A stretch of 64,000 nt of DNA, taken from Sinohyriopsis cumingii. Lineage: Eukaryota > Mollusca > Bivalvia > Unionida > Unionidae. Positions within the stretch are counted from its first letter, which is position 1. Each line of letters starts with the position of its first letter. The stretch lies in contig CM068839.1 of NCBI GenBank assembly GCA_028554795.2, positions 38,097,006-38,161,005 of the forward strand, read 5' to 3'. Made by a program: the position numbers and the translations under genes. This document shows, one piece after another, positions 53,926 to 64,000 of the stretch. Under the pieces are notes generated by a model. It did not search any database. It was given only the letters and a program-made list of their open reading frames with translations, and had not been told where the DNA came from.

Positions 53926-54413
53926 TTTTCAAGTGCCAGGGATACACAGATGCCATACTCAGTTGATAAAATTACCTTTAATTGACCCTGAAGTCGCCAA
54001 TTTCTAAGGTCGGTAAAATTACCCCCCGATTGACCCGTTAAGCCACCGCCTTCTAGGAAGCCTTCTAAGACTTGGTAAAGGGAAAGATAAAGGAATAGAA
54101 TATAGGGGCAACAGTGGTATCAAGAGAGATACAAGGAGACAGATAAAGAAGGTGAGAAAGTAAATAAAGACTTCCTAGGGCACGGCGTGACCAGCCGATT
54201 TGTCGGAACCGGGCCCATCCTGACCACCTGTCTAAGAGAAGTAGAGGTCAAAGTAGTGTATTGTATGGAGAGCCTCTGCTCAACTACCAGGATCCTTTCC
54301 TCCCCCGACACGGGACTTAACCCACGGCAAACAGGTTGCCTCTACTTAGTCGCCTTTTACGACACGTAGCGAGGCACGTCGAGCCAATTCTACAACCCCG
54401 GACCGCAGGGGGG
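53926..54413 (-). other. LINE 5' untranslated region
   Basis: A GC-richer leader, on the minus strand starting CCCCCTGCGGTCCGGGG with CTACGTGTCGTAAAAGGCGA and GTTGAGCAGAGGCTCTCC. Segment 53999-54035 is shared with window bases 1-38. Confidence 0.8.
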
Positions 54414-54422
54414 CGTTGCAAC
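54414..54422. repeat. LINE target-site duplication, right
   Basis: CGTTGCAAC, the partner of 48656-48664. Confidence 0.85.
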
Positions 54423-56850
54423 GACATATCTTCCAAGACCTTTACATGTTGATGAACGGATATTTAGGTCATTTGTACCAAATGTTGACGTTGATTATTA
54501 CAATCAACCGATGTTAGACCCCGCAGATGCATACAGCGAACGTGTAGAGCTACATAGGAGGCAAACTTTGTTTCCTACATCAATTTCCTTTGGGTTGGCT
54601 GTTTATTTCCTGGTTAGCGGTCTTAAAATTTATGACACATCAATACTGTTCAGACGACGGTTCCTGTGCAAATAGCATAATGTATAAAAACGTTAAATAA
54701 TGTTTTTAATGATGCAATATTGAAATATTTTTCTAAATGTAGACAAACATATTTTTGTCATAATAGAGTCATGGACACTTCTAAGGTCAAAGGAGAACAA
54801 TAATGAAAGATATGTGTTAATATTATGGAACACTCGCATAATGTCACATCAGGCGTGACTTACTAGCTCATGATCAAATTAATATCCATTTACAAGGCAG
54901 TATGTATGTATGTATGTATGTATCTATGTATCTATGTAGGTATGTAGGTGTGTATGTATGTATGTATGTATGTATGTATGTATGTATGTATTCAGCACAA
55001 TATTACAGAGCAGGATGTACAATCTAGCACGAACGGAATCCAACGAAACCTTGAGGATCGTCCCTCTACCTCTAGGCGGACATAATTAGTGGATTGCCAG
55101 TTCTAGAGAGACGAAAGCTAAAATTTGGCAATGAAAATTGCTCATCGGCTGGGACACCGCTATTAATAAAATAGTAATTTTCTTCATACTGGAGTCTCTA
55201 CAATCTACATAGTTGGCCAGTGAGTTTAAAACAAACATCCTATTGATCTCTAGACGGAGGTTCAGGCATTCCTTACTGATTGCATCTCTCACCTCCAAAT
55301 GCTGAGAAATTTGTTTAATGTGGAAATAATTTCTAAGGAACGAAATAGGTTTTCTTTAAAGTAATTGCTGTTGTTTTTGGAGATGTGCATAGGGAAGGAT
55401 AGTGAAATCAGGCAAATTCAGTCAGATATGAACTCAAATGTGCCATCAAACCAGTCAGCTGTGGTGGGTGACTGGGTACCAACAGATGCACGTAGGTTAT
55501 TGTCTTCATGAATTCATAAGATCAAAGATCAGTTATGGCAGGGTGCTATCCAAAAAAAAAAAGGAAAATAGGACGAGGCATCCAAATTACAATGGAGAGC
55601 GGACTATCTCAAAGGGCAGTTGTTGCAGAAATGTTGCATAGACAAAGCCGAGATAACCACTATGGCGGATTTCCTGGAAAGTATGTCTGATATATAGTTC
55701 ATACAAGGAAAGCCGAAAGGCCTAGTCAGTGTGAGAAATGATTCGTTGGTAATCTTGTAAAGCTGAATAAGGAAGGAACGATATTTTATTTCAGTCAGTC
55801 AAAGATGTCCAATAGTAGTTTTCATCCCCACGGATCCGAAAACCATGCATATCTTAGCGGGAGTTTTTATCCTAATACTGCTCTACCTTTTATATACAGG
55901 CTATGTATAAGCTGCTTTAGAAGCAGACGATGAATTGTTTACATTGTTTTTGATTGAACGATATGGGTTGATTTTAAATCACGTCTTGCAGAATGCCTTC
56001 GTGGAAGATCTAAAGGAGCTGATGGAATGGATTCCTTGGAAGAAGAGACCGGCACTCTAACAAAAACTGCAGACCGAACCAGAACCAATTAATTGATACT
56101 AATGGCTGAGACTTACACAACCTTTCAGTGCAGTTCAGTGAGAGTACTGTATGTGAAAGCCTTTACGTGATGGTGTAGTGTCCGGAAATGAACAATTCTT
56201 ACTATGTAAATATTGCGTATGGAAAGTTCCAGTATGATCGGCTTCGACTGAAAAAGGCACGCGAATAGGCAAAGGAAGAAAACAAAATTGATGTAAAATT
56301 ATACGAATACACCGCAACCCTAATTATCACCATGAAGGATCGGATGCGTTATTTGCAGGAAAAGAATTTTTCCGATGTCATTTTCTCCTTAAACTGCTGA
56401 ATTTCGAAATCATGCCATATTTTATTAGGAAATCAACACATCAAATTTGGAAACAAAAGTATTTATTACACAGTTGAATTAATTTACTCACATATTTTTG
56501 CACATTTGGGTACACTGCCAAGATAAGCACGGTAGAAATGTCTTTACTGTGGCCTTTCACCTTGAACCTGATATCGCGGATAGATGATTACTGAACTCGA
56601 CTGGTAAACGTTCGTTCTAGATATATCCAGATGTTCATTTATAAGAAAAAGGTAAAACAAGACAAGCAACAAACAATCAAATAAGACAAAGTTCATGTTT
56701 CTCTCTCTATCCGTCACACATATTGTTTAAAATCTGGTCAGCTACCACTTGTGTCCCAGCAGAGATATTTACCATTACGTACTCCCTTTCATTCGTAAAT
56801 CGGCTATTATGTCCATCATGATAGGTACACTTATCGGTAAGCAGGTCAAG
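54423..56850. other. No gene; one microsatellite
   Basis: A (TATG)n run with GTAGG/CTATG interruptions lies at 54901-54990. The remaining frames are short and without known domains. Confidence 0.5.
54901..54990. repeat. (TATG)n microsatellite
   Basis: About 22 tetranucleotide units with a few substitutions. Confidence 0.97.
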
Positions 56851-56851
56851 T

Positions 56852-57391
56852 TCAGTCATCGTCTTCTTCCCATGGAGGTACAACATAATATGCCATATGA
56901 ATAGTCACTTTTCCATCGGTGATGTCAAATTTTCCTCTCATCGACTGCACGTCTTCAATAGCCCTCAAAAGTTTGGAAGAAGATATTTCTGCAGGTGTAC
57001 TAAATCCGAGACATACAGGGGAGTTCAATCTGTCGTGATACATAGAGAGGCTCAAACGACCTCGATCATTGACTTGGCAATGACATTTGAATTCCTCTAA
57101 CAGTGAGTCAAGTAGGTCCGTAATGAAACCTGCTACTTCATCTGCGTAAATGTCAGACGCGTGGTCTTTAAATTTCACCGTGTAGGTGTAAGTTGTCGTT
57201 CTAAATTTTCTCGAGTTCGCTGTCTCACTCATTTGGATGCTTAAATACTCCTTTAGGTCTACTGAATCCTTTCCCTTCTTGGACGCACTTTGCTGTGACG
57301 GTATGGTGGTGAAAGAGGTCAGTGATGTTTTTTCCTTCTCTTTTTTCATCTGCGTTGAGTGATTTGTCGTTCTTGTCGCTTGTCCACGCAA
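56852..57391 (-). CDS. Small acidic-tailed Polinton protein in P3
   Basis: An uninterrupted 179-codon frame. The first 60 residues are Lys/Ser/Thr-rich (MKKEKEKTSLTSF). The rest forms an alpha/beta-like region: YTYTVKFKDHASDIYADEVA, FITDLLDSLLEEFKC, SPVCLGFSTPAEISSSKLLR, AIEDVQSMRGKFDI and VTIHMAYYVVP, ending WEEDDD. The second half resembles the lead region found ahead of PolB in many Polintons (P-(I/V)-x-L-x-F, then (L/I)-x-x-(I/V)-x-x-V-x-x-S). Its job is unknown. It lies downstream of the P3 polymerase and in the same direction. Confidence 0.5.
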   Translation of the reverse strand: MRGQATRTTNHSTQMKKEKEKTSLTSFTTIPSQQSASKKGKDSVDLKEYLSIQMSETANSRKFRTTTYTYTVKFKDHASDIYADEVAGFITDLLDSLLEEFKCHCQVNDRGRLSLSMYHDRLNSPVCLGFSTPAEISSSKLLRAIEDVQSMRGKFDITDGKVTIHMAYYVVPPWEEDDD

Positions 57392-57645
57392 TCAAGTGTG
57401 GTTCTTGGAAGTAGTCCCTGTTTATACTGGGTGATATCAGCGTGTCCATGGGGTAAAGTTTTGTGGTCTGGAAGTTTCACTGGTTGCACGTAGTTTGTCA
57501 TGGCGTTAGTACATGAACAACTAATATATGGTACTGCATTGGTGATGTGATAGTGAGGCATAAAATCACACCCGAGTTTCTCGTTGGACTTGAGTCTTAC
57601 GCTCTATACTTGCTGTTTGAAAGGATTCATTTTTCTCTATTGGTC

Positions 57646-60405
57646 TTAGTAGTGACAATGAACTGTTGGTCTTGGACGTTGTCCTTTTTTATATGCTGAC
57701 CAATATCGACGTGACCGTGAAGTGGTTGGGAAGCCGCACTCGCTTCTGGTACACGATTTGATAAGCTTTTCCAAGGGTCGACTGACGATTTGGTGAGTAG
57801 GTAAACGTACAATCTTGTTCGGTTCACAGGTGGTCACTTTAACGTTTCCATCCTCTCCAGATTGCAAGGCTTCTTTCAATACGCCGAAGTTCACCACTTG
57901 ACTGGTGCGATAATTGAGAGTAAATCCTTTCACTTTACACTCCGTGTGCACTTCATATTGTTTGTCCCGGTATTCGTAGCCGTAATTTTTTGGACCGCCA
58001 CTAGCGAAACTTAAAATCTTCTCGTCGGGGTGTTCGTCTGTCCAGGCTCCTAAACGGTCTCCTTCGATGTCAAGGTGATGTTGACCCGGGCGATCGATGT
58101 AAATGCAACTGTCCGTGTCAAAGTACAGGACGTGATCACCTAACAGTTCTAAAGCTTCGTACAATTTAAGCGAGCATGGGCTGTCGCGTAAGCCGTAATG
58201 ATGACATTTCCAAATTCGTCGGCTTCTACAAGGTCCAGATCTTCTTCCTAACTGACTAAGATCAAATCCTCACGAACGACGTCCACGTGTTTCGTGTATT
58301 TGGTTTTGTCGTGGATCATCTGGAAGTAGCGGGAAGGTTCTGTAAAATACTCGGGTAAACACTGTCGTTGTGCCATTTTGCCACACAAGCAATTTAACAT
58401 CACTTTGGCAAACGATCGCCTGCCTTCGTTTTTCTCGATGTGGTCTAAAGTGATACCTTCTTGCTCCCAGAATTTCTCTTTGAAAATCTTTTGATCTTCG
58501 GGGGTGTGACACCAAGAAGGATAGCCACTGGCTTCTTGTTCCAGTTTCAAAAAGGTATCCACGTAGTCTGCGAAAATGCCTTTCTGAGTCTCGTCGCCCT
58601 TGTGTTTTTTGTGTCTTGGGAAAATGGTAAATTTCGTAAGCTTCTAACAGTTGGTATTCCATGTCCAGAGCTTTAAACAATTCCACGCTGACCCACGTTC
58701 CCGTCAAGGCGCGTTCTTCCTGGGTGTGCTGACAAGACTGGTCGTGGTTGCACGTTTCAGCACAAGTAAGGTACAAGGGAAACACCAGTTTTCATTGACA
58801 ATGGTGAGCTAACACGGGATGGTACAAGTCCGTGGGAGGCAAGACTTTGCACTTGATCAAGCCTTCGTATTGTCGAATGTTGTCCAGGTCAATGTGTTAC
58901 GTCAGCAATTGTGGGTGCCCTGCAGTAAAGCGACAATATTTGCACACGTAAAGAGACAGCGAACACACGTCCAAGTATCTGATTTCTTCTCCTTTCTCTT
59001 CGTCGGCTTGGTACAGCAAACAGGTGACATTTGTCCTACCTCTGTACAAACTATCCCTCGGGTTGAGTGGGTCCATCAACTTGTAACTTTACACGATGCG
59101 TTTAAACTCGGGATCGGTTTTCAAACGGTGATCGTACTCGTGTTCCCACATTTCCACCACTTGGTATACTTGCTGTTCTAACTTCAAACGCCTCTGACAA
59201 GTGGTATCGTACAAGTCTTACATAGTCCGTTGTAAAAACTGATTTTTAGTGTCACGCTGAGGGTAGCAGAGGAGACACCCGTGAAATAAGCAACCGTTAA
59301 ACTCGTACATGATCTTGGGGTTCTCTAAGCCCCAGCCATCCACCGAATACGTTCCGATGGTCTCTTCACCTCCTCCGTTGCGGGTATGAAGGACAAAGTT
59401 GGTCGTTTGAGGGCTGATGACAGCCAGGGTGTTTTCAGCCATGCATCTTTAGCGGTACACTAAGGAACACGCTTTGGCAATGATGCAGGCTTCTATCAAA
59501 GGATCGACCCCTCCATGTTCCATGAACAGTTCTCGAAATTTTCCACAGCAACGCCGTAAAATGTCCAGGTCGGAACGACAATACTTTAACATTTCTTCCT
59601 GAAAGTCGAAGGGGTCCGGGGTGTGAGCCTGGTACCAAGCGTAGAAAGCTTCTCGTTGTTCGGTACGCATGTTGTCGGGGTCGTAATCGTGAGCCTCAGG
59701 CAAATGGAGTATAACGGCATGTCGATTGGCTTCGGTATTGAAAAAGTGCGGAAAATAACCTTTTTCCATTTCTGTTATTCCAAATGTTTTAGGCATTCGA
59801 CTGAAAGGCATGGCCAAATAGCTCATAGAATCTTTAAACTGTACTTGTCCCACTTGCATGGAAATGATTTTTGCTCCGTTCAAGGTGACTTGAGGACGTT
59901 CGGTGCCTTGTTCCGTACAGTATATGAGAAGAAACTGTCCATCGTATCCAGAGAAATTGTGGGTCATTACCGTGGCATGGCGATGTCAATCTCCATAACG
60001 TTCGATGTCCTCTTGGCTCCACGTCTCGTCGATTGGGTCTAAGATCCATCGGGCAAAATCCGCCAGTGTGTTCGGTCCCCGAAAAAATTTTTCACGTCCT
60101 CCAGGAATCTTGCTGCAGTGAGGGCAATGACTAAAGATAGCTTCTTGGATGCACTTCTCGCACGCTCGATGAGCCAAGCAGAAATTAGGAATGTGAATGC
60201 CGGTCTCTTGCATGCATTCTAAATCGAAAAGGATGAGATTCCCTTTCTTCTGGTCATCTTCTTCTTGTTGCGGTTGGTATGTTTGAATGAAGCATTGGTG
60301 TTCGATTTCCACGATTTGGTGACAAATGTGACATCGTTTCTTTCCTGAACATACGTGTGCCTTGGCACTATTGCTGTAAACACTCCGAATGTGCCATCTG
60401 ATCAA
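57646..60405 (-). pseudogene. Protein-primed DNA polymerase B of P3 (fossil)
   Basis: Minus-strand frames show, in order: a Cys/His lead (KKRCHICHQIVEIEHQC); the exonuclease motifs LILFDLECMQETG, THNFSGYDGQFLL and EMLKYCRSDLDILRRC; GYFPHFFNTEANRHAV between them; a palm motif A region (EIRYLDVCSL); a motif B region (FAKVMLNCLCGKMAQRQ); and the catalytic motif C in VLYFDTDSCIYI. Segments such as MYEFNGCLFHGC are typical of Polinton polymerases common in mollusc genomes. The enzyme copies element DNA with a protein primer and proofreads it. The copy is broken. Confidence 0.9.
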
Positions 60406-60639
60406 ATTCAGATATTGAGGTTACGTGGGCACTTGGAATCGGATCAGCTGCTCCAGGTTAAACTTTATCCGAAAAGCGGTGGAATGACTTGATTTTCTAG
60501 GAAGAATGACTACCAGGTGTTAGGTCCTCTGCACTTGAAATGCTATGCACTTTACAGCAAGCGAGATGTACAAGCACATTAATTGTTATCAAACAAAAGG
60601 AAAATAAAATACTATGAAATATACACGAAATAAATTAAT

Positions 60640-61017
60640 CGCCGGGACAAGTTAAAAAACTAACAGAAGCTATCATTAAACGAGTCAGTTTCACAGAAGA
60701 TAAATTTCGGAATGCAAGGCGTTTTGCCAGCAAAACTAATGCTGACTCAGTGGCAACTCAATAAAATACGACTGCAAAAATCTTCAATCTTAAATTTATC
60801 AGCAGCACAGGTAACTGCAATGTCTCGAAGTAAGAAATAAATGGAGAATTTCTGGGACCTGCACTAGCAACTTTTGCGAAAAAGGTACTACCGAATTTAC
60901 TATCAGTACTGGGAACTTTAGGGATAACTGCTGTTTCAGGGGCTATATTTAGAACGATAAAAAAAGCAGTGTCTGGAGAGGAAGTCATTGGTGACAGTAT
61001 CAAACAAATTGTATAAA
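60640..61017 (+). pseudogene. Minor-capsid-like Polinton protein of P3 (fossil)
   Basis: The plus strand encodes KLMLTQWQLNKIRLQKSS with LNLSAAQVTAM, the paired (L-T-x-x-Q-(L/I)-x-K-I and L-S-x-x-Q-(V/I)) pattern of the family. A hydrophobic tail follows: FLGPALATFAKKVLPNLL, SVLGTLGITAVSGAIFRTI and GDSIKQIV. P1 has its counterpart at 6205-6561. It lies just before the protease in the same direction. The copy is broken. Confidence 0.65.
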
Positions 61018-61129
61018 ATGCAAATCACTTCATTTTTTGCTAACGATTATAATAAGAATGCCTGGAAATCGTAAAACAGCGTCAAAACCGGAACCAACTT
61101 AAAAGAGAGAATATCAAAGACGAACAGCT

Positions 61130-61635
61130 TTGCAGTTCGCCAGGGTGGATTTATAGGGCCGTTGCTAGCAGGAATAGAGGGAAATTTTCTTCCCAATCTA
61201 CTGGGGATAGGACGTGGGAGACGACTAATGCTACATGGTACCAGACGCTGAAAGCGTCCCCGTTGAGCTACCTTGAGATTCTAGATAAACTGAAAGACAT
61301 CAGCGGATTTCAAGGCGTATTTTCAAAAGACGAGCTTAGACCTCTACCGGTCCAATCACTTCGACCAGGGGAGCTTCGCTCGTTGTCTATAGCTGCAGTA
61401 AGCTGTCAATAAATATTGAACATTTCAACGATGAATCTGGTACGCATTGGGTAGCGTTTTATAAAAAAAACCAAGTATTTTTATTCGTTAGGGCTGCCAC
61501 CAAGTGATGTTATCAAACAGAACGTACTATCGTCCAAGTACAAAAGAAAATCAATTGCTCGTCTAATCAACTTCAGCCATTTGGAACTGCAGATTGTGGA
61601 TCTTATTGCTTTAGGGATAACTTCACAAACATAAA
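61130..61635 (+). pseudogene. Adenain-like cysteine protease of P3 (fossil)
   Basis: A glycine-rich lead (GGFIGPLLAGIEGNFLPNLL) precedes FQGVFSKDELRPLP. Then come EHFNDESGTHWVAFYKK, holding the catalytic-His segment GTHWV, and LQPFGTADCGSYCFRDNF, holding the catalytic-Cys segment DCGSYC. The FxGVFxxDEL, GTHW and DCGxxC order identifies the adenovirus-type maturation protease that Polintons carry. The copy is broken. Confidence 0.8.
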
Positions 61636-61679
61636 AAAATGTTTCCTTGAGGTAGGGTTGTCGCAAATTCATTTGACGA

Positions 61680-62415
61680 TACATCTAGCTGATATGTCAA
61701 ATATTTCACAGCACAATAACAACAAAAGGTACTTGATGAAAGTAGTTGATATTTTAGTAAATACGCGTTTAGTGTACCTATTACTGATAAAACCGGAAAA
61801 ACAATAACTAATGCGATGCAAAGTATTTTAATAAACACAGAAAGAATGCCTAATAAAATTTGGACAGATCATGGAGTGGAGATTTTTAATAAGTAGTTAA
61901 AGCAGTTTCTGGAACAAAATAGCATGAGTAAATACATCACCTGGAATGAGGGGAAAATGTCAACTTCGAGAGATTTAATCGCACGCTAAACGAAAGGAGT
62001 TACAAAGAACTCACATCTAAAAACACTAACAGGAAAGTTGATAATATGCCAAAGATTGTGTCAGATTACAATAACACTAAACATAAAATACTTAAAATGT
62101 CGCCCAAAGAAGCTGTTAATAATCCAGTACTGGTGAACGAGTGTATATACCGAAGACCCAAGTTTAATATGGGTGATCATGTTAAAATTTCTTTAGTGAA
62201 GAAAACGTTCGAGAAAGGAATGACTCCGAATTGGTCCGAGGAAGTATTCGTTGTTGATAATATTTTAAAAACAGTCCCTGTTACATAAAAGCTGACGGAT
62301 CTGGCCGGGAATAGTAATCCCGGAGAAGAAATTATAGAAGGTTTCAACGAAGAGGATATATTCGTCATCGAGCAAGTAATAGCAAGGAAAGGTAAGCGAA
62401 GTTTGTTCAAATGAG
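61680..62415 (+). pseudogene. Retroviral-type integrase of P3 (fossil)
   Basis: The plus strand encodes YAFSVPITDKTGKTITNAMQ, PNKIWTDHGVEIFNK (a catalytic-Asp strand), an ITWNEGK stretch, MPKIVSDYNNTKHKILKMSP with KEAVNNP, and a chromo/SH3-like tail RRPKFNMGDHVKISLVKKTF with WSEEVFVVDNILKTVPVT. This tail is typical of one large Polinton integrase group and unlike that of P1 and P2. The copy is broken. Confidence 0.85.
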
Positions 62416-62476
62416 AGGTTACGGCACCAGTTTTAATAGCTGGATGCCAACTAGTGAAATCAAAAATCTTTAATCG

Positions 62477-62695
62477 CTAGCGATCCAATCCAGTCACCAT
62501 AAAATATTTTCGAATTTCAGCATAACCGACTTCCATTTCACTGCCCTGCACAGGTTGTATTCGCTTAGATTGTAAAGCGGAATGCTCACACTCTCTTATC
62601 AAGTTAAAAATCTTAACAAACAGAAAATCAATATTTTTACTTTTTCGGCGGCCATAAACTTCTAGCTGTATATTATTCATGAATAGCTTTAACAA
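62477..62695 (-). CDS. Uncharacterised frame converging on the P3 integrase
   Basis: A 72-codon minus-strand frame: NNIQLEVYGRRKSKNIDFLF, VKIFNLIRECEHSALQSKR, then GSEMEVGYAEIRKYFMV and TGLDR. It looks like real protein sequence (few rare codons, balanced composition) and ends about 60 bp from the integrase stop, in convergent orientation. I do not recognise the family. It may be a further P3 gene, continuing to about 62880 in decayed form. Confidence 0.4.
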   Translation of the reverse strand: MLKLFMNNIQLEVYGRRKSKNIDFLFVKIFNLIRECEHSALQSKRIQPVQGSEMEVGYAEIRKYFMVTGLDR

Positions 62696-63058
62696 CTCCC
62701 AGAGTATCGGATTTCAGAGACAGTAAAATTAAATTTTTGAATATTTTACCGAGGTGATATTTTAAATCATCCCGAGATATTGATGCTATATAAACTTGTC
62801 CGTCTTGAGGTACTATACCTGGCTCATCTGCAAATTTATACTCGTGGACAGAAGCAAATACGTTTCTATATCAAATTTAGGAGCAATGCTTCTCTGGGTA
62901 AAAAAAACAAACTATAATTCTTCGAATCCTGATGCGCTGCAGTATTTAGATTGATAGCAATCCAGTGATGTTTTTAACTGTTTTGACTGTGAATATTATT
63001 GGAATTGGAAGAGTAAAGGTCTGACAATCTTTTCGCGAACAATAACTCTGTTTGAGAC

Positions 63059-63061
<3 letters not shown>

Positions 63062-63153
<92 letters not shown>
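63062..63153. repeat. (TA)n microsatellite
   Basis: About 46 TA units. Confidence 0.97.
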
Positions 63154-63154
<1 letters not shown>

Positions 63155-63539
63155 ACTTTTAAGTAATTTACTGTATTTAAATGAGGGAAGAAATAAAAAA
63201 CATCGTAAGAGCTAAAATCGTAAATATGAATTTCTTATTCGACGCTGTCAAGCTATTTATGAGCAATGATAAAACAGGGCAAGTATGTGAATTTTATCTT
63301 TGAATATTATCCTTATTCGGCGTTTTATGTGCTACTGACAGATTCAGAGGTATCACAACTTGAGAAATATATTTTTAAAAATTGTTAGATATGACAGGGA
63401 TACTGTTATGAAATGGGCTCACTGTTGTTTGACAAGGGAAGATTTCAGAAACAAATTTTAAAATGATCTGTAAATAAACTGCAATTTTGTGATTAATTAT
63501 TAAATATGGACAAATATCTTAAACAAGTCTACTCTCGTC
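63154..63539. other. No recognised feature
   Basis: AT-rich; no domain-bearing frame. Confidence 0.45.
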
Positions 63540-64000
63540 TCCTATACCGCTAATGCTAAGTCTTACTATAAATTAGCAGCCCTTAAATATTCACTAAGAT
63601 AATAATTGATCAAATACAATACTGTTATATCATTAGACATGAGCGTGACACAGTTTACATGTAATGTGTTGTCGAAGATTCGATGAGCTACATATCATAT
63701 GCAATCCAAATTATGCTACGTCACCATGAAATTGTATTGGCGAAAAAATAGTGCCCAAGGTATTAAGATGATCCAGTTTAGATGGAACAATAAATGTTGC
63801 TAATGTGAACTGTTTGGGTTGGTCTTAAATTTAACTGGAATAGACAGTTATAATTCTAGTTGACAGTGTATGGAGTAGTTTACGTAGAATACATATAGTT
63901 CTTAGCTTCATACAATTTACATTCAATCCTTGCAATCATTTGATTTAACTTATGTCCCCCACAAAAAACCAAACAAGTTCCAAAACGACAAAATATAAAG
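63540..64000. repeat. Diverged repeat, copy at the window end
   Basis: Matches the ShK2-intron segment 26765-27220 in the same orientation, running off the window edge. No ShK exon is visible upstream of it, so it is more likely a dispersed repeat than a copy of the gene. Confidence 0.65.

Larger units (their letters stand above)
48665..54413 (-). mobile_element. I/Nimb-like LINE (copy B), both ends present, broken ORFs
   Basis: A 5.75-kb non-LTR retrotransposon on the minus strand. Its 5' end (CCCCCTGCGGTCCGGGGTTG on the minus strand) and its 3' end, a CAAT/AATC tail at 48671-48692, abut a 9-bp target duplication (CGTTGCAAC). It encodes ORF1 (53925-52711) and ORF2 (52648-49099) with apurinic-like endonuclease, reverse transcriptase and RNase H. 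The RNase H after the RT points to the I/Nimb/R1-type groups rather than RTE or CR1. ORF1 spans three frame segments and ORF2 six, so the copy cannot move, but clear ends and the exact target duplication suggest a moderate age. Confidence 0.93.
56850..62890. mobile_element. Polinton/Maverick P3, broken fossil of a second lineage
   Basis: The minus strand (60405-56852) holds a long DNA polymerase B gene and a small acidic-tailed frame. The plus strand (60640-62415) holds a minor-capsid-like protein, an adenain-like protease and an integrase in that order. Polymerase and integrase segments differ strongly from those of P1 and P2, so P3 is another Polinton group. No ATPase or major capsid was recognised, and neither end nor inverted repeats were found; the two halves might come from different insertions. 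It is broken (roughly ten or more disruptions) but keeps longer open frames than P1 or P2, so it may be younger. Confidence 0.82.

Noticed and set aside
54901-54990. CRISPR-like repeat array
   Set aside because: A simple tetranucleotide microsatellite without spacers; the genome is eukaryotic.

Overview
The window looks like AT-rich, repeat-laden DNA from an invertebrate animal, most probably a mollusc. Grounds: spliced exons with GT/AG borders encoding ShK and thrombospondin type 1 (TSP1) domains, tRNA-derived SINEs with target-site duplications, an I/Nimb-type LINE with an RNase H domain, three Polinton/Maverick elements, a Ty3/Gypsy element and many long (TA)n and (CA)n runs. The species cannot be named from sequence alone. 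Nothing is bacterial: no operons, RNA genes or CRISPR arrays were seen.

Layout. 1-1090: 5' part of a LINE (+). 2306-2645: tRNA-derived SINE with an 11-bp target duplication. 3575-3805: cluster of GTCCGG-type short repeats. About 4640-13980: Polinton P1, with remains of DNA polymerase B, integrase, packaging ATPase, capsid-like, minor-capsid-like and protease genes. 14114-14187: (TA)n. About 14190-17900: decayed Ty3/Gypsy element on the minus strand with one LTR. About 17.9-22.5 kb: mostly featureless, with one truncated SINE. 22.5-41.1 kb: the only convincing host gene, on the plus strand, whose visible exons encode a Cys-rich LU-like tail, ShK, TSP1, TSP1, ShK, TSP1, TSP1 and a divergent terminal TSP1, followed by a stop and a poly(A) signal. 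Its exon borders from the first ShK onward are phase 1, so domains can be shuffled without breaking the frame. Polinton P2 (about 27.33-34.83 kb) sits inside the intron after the second ShK exon, and SINEs occupy later introns. 41.1-48.6 kb: mostly featureless, with a foldback repeat, a 47-bp hairpin and a small LINE fragment. 48665-54413: a LINE on the minus strand with both ends and a 9-bp target duplication. 56.8-62.9 kb: Polinton P3, of a different lineage from P1 and P2. 63.06-63.15 kb: (TA)n. 63.54-64.0 kb: a diverged second copy of sequence in the ShK2 intron.

How it works together. The host gene probably makes a secreted or cell-surface modular protein: ShK and TSP1 modules are disulfide-rich extracellular folds used for binding. 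Its 5' end and any signal peptide were not found. Everything else recognisable is mobile DNA. P1 and P2 share a gene layout (polymerase and integrase convergent, capsid-like gene beyond), while P3 has a different polymerase and integrase. All virus-like elements are broken and treated as fossils. The LINE is also broken by frame changes, but its ends are clear.
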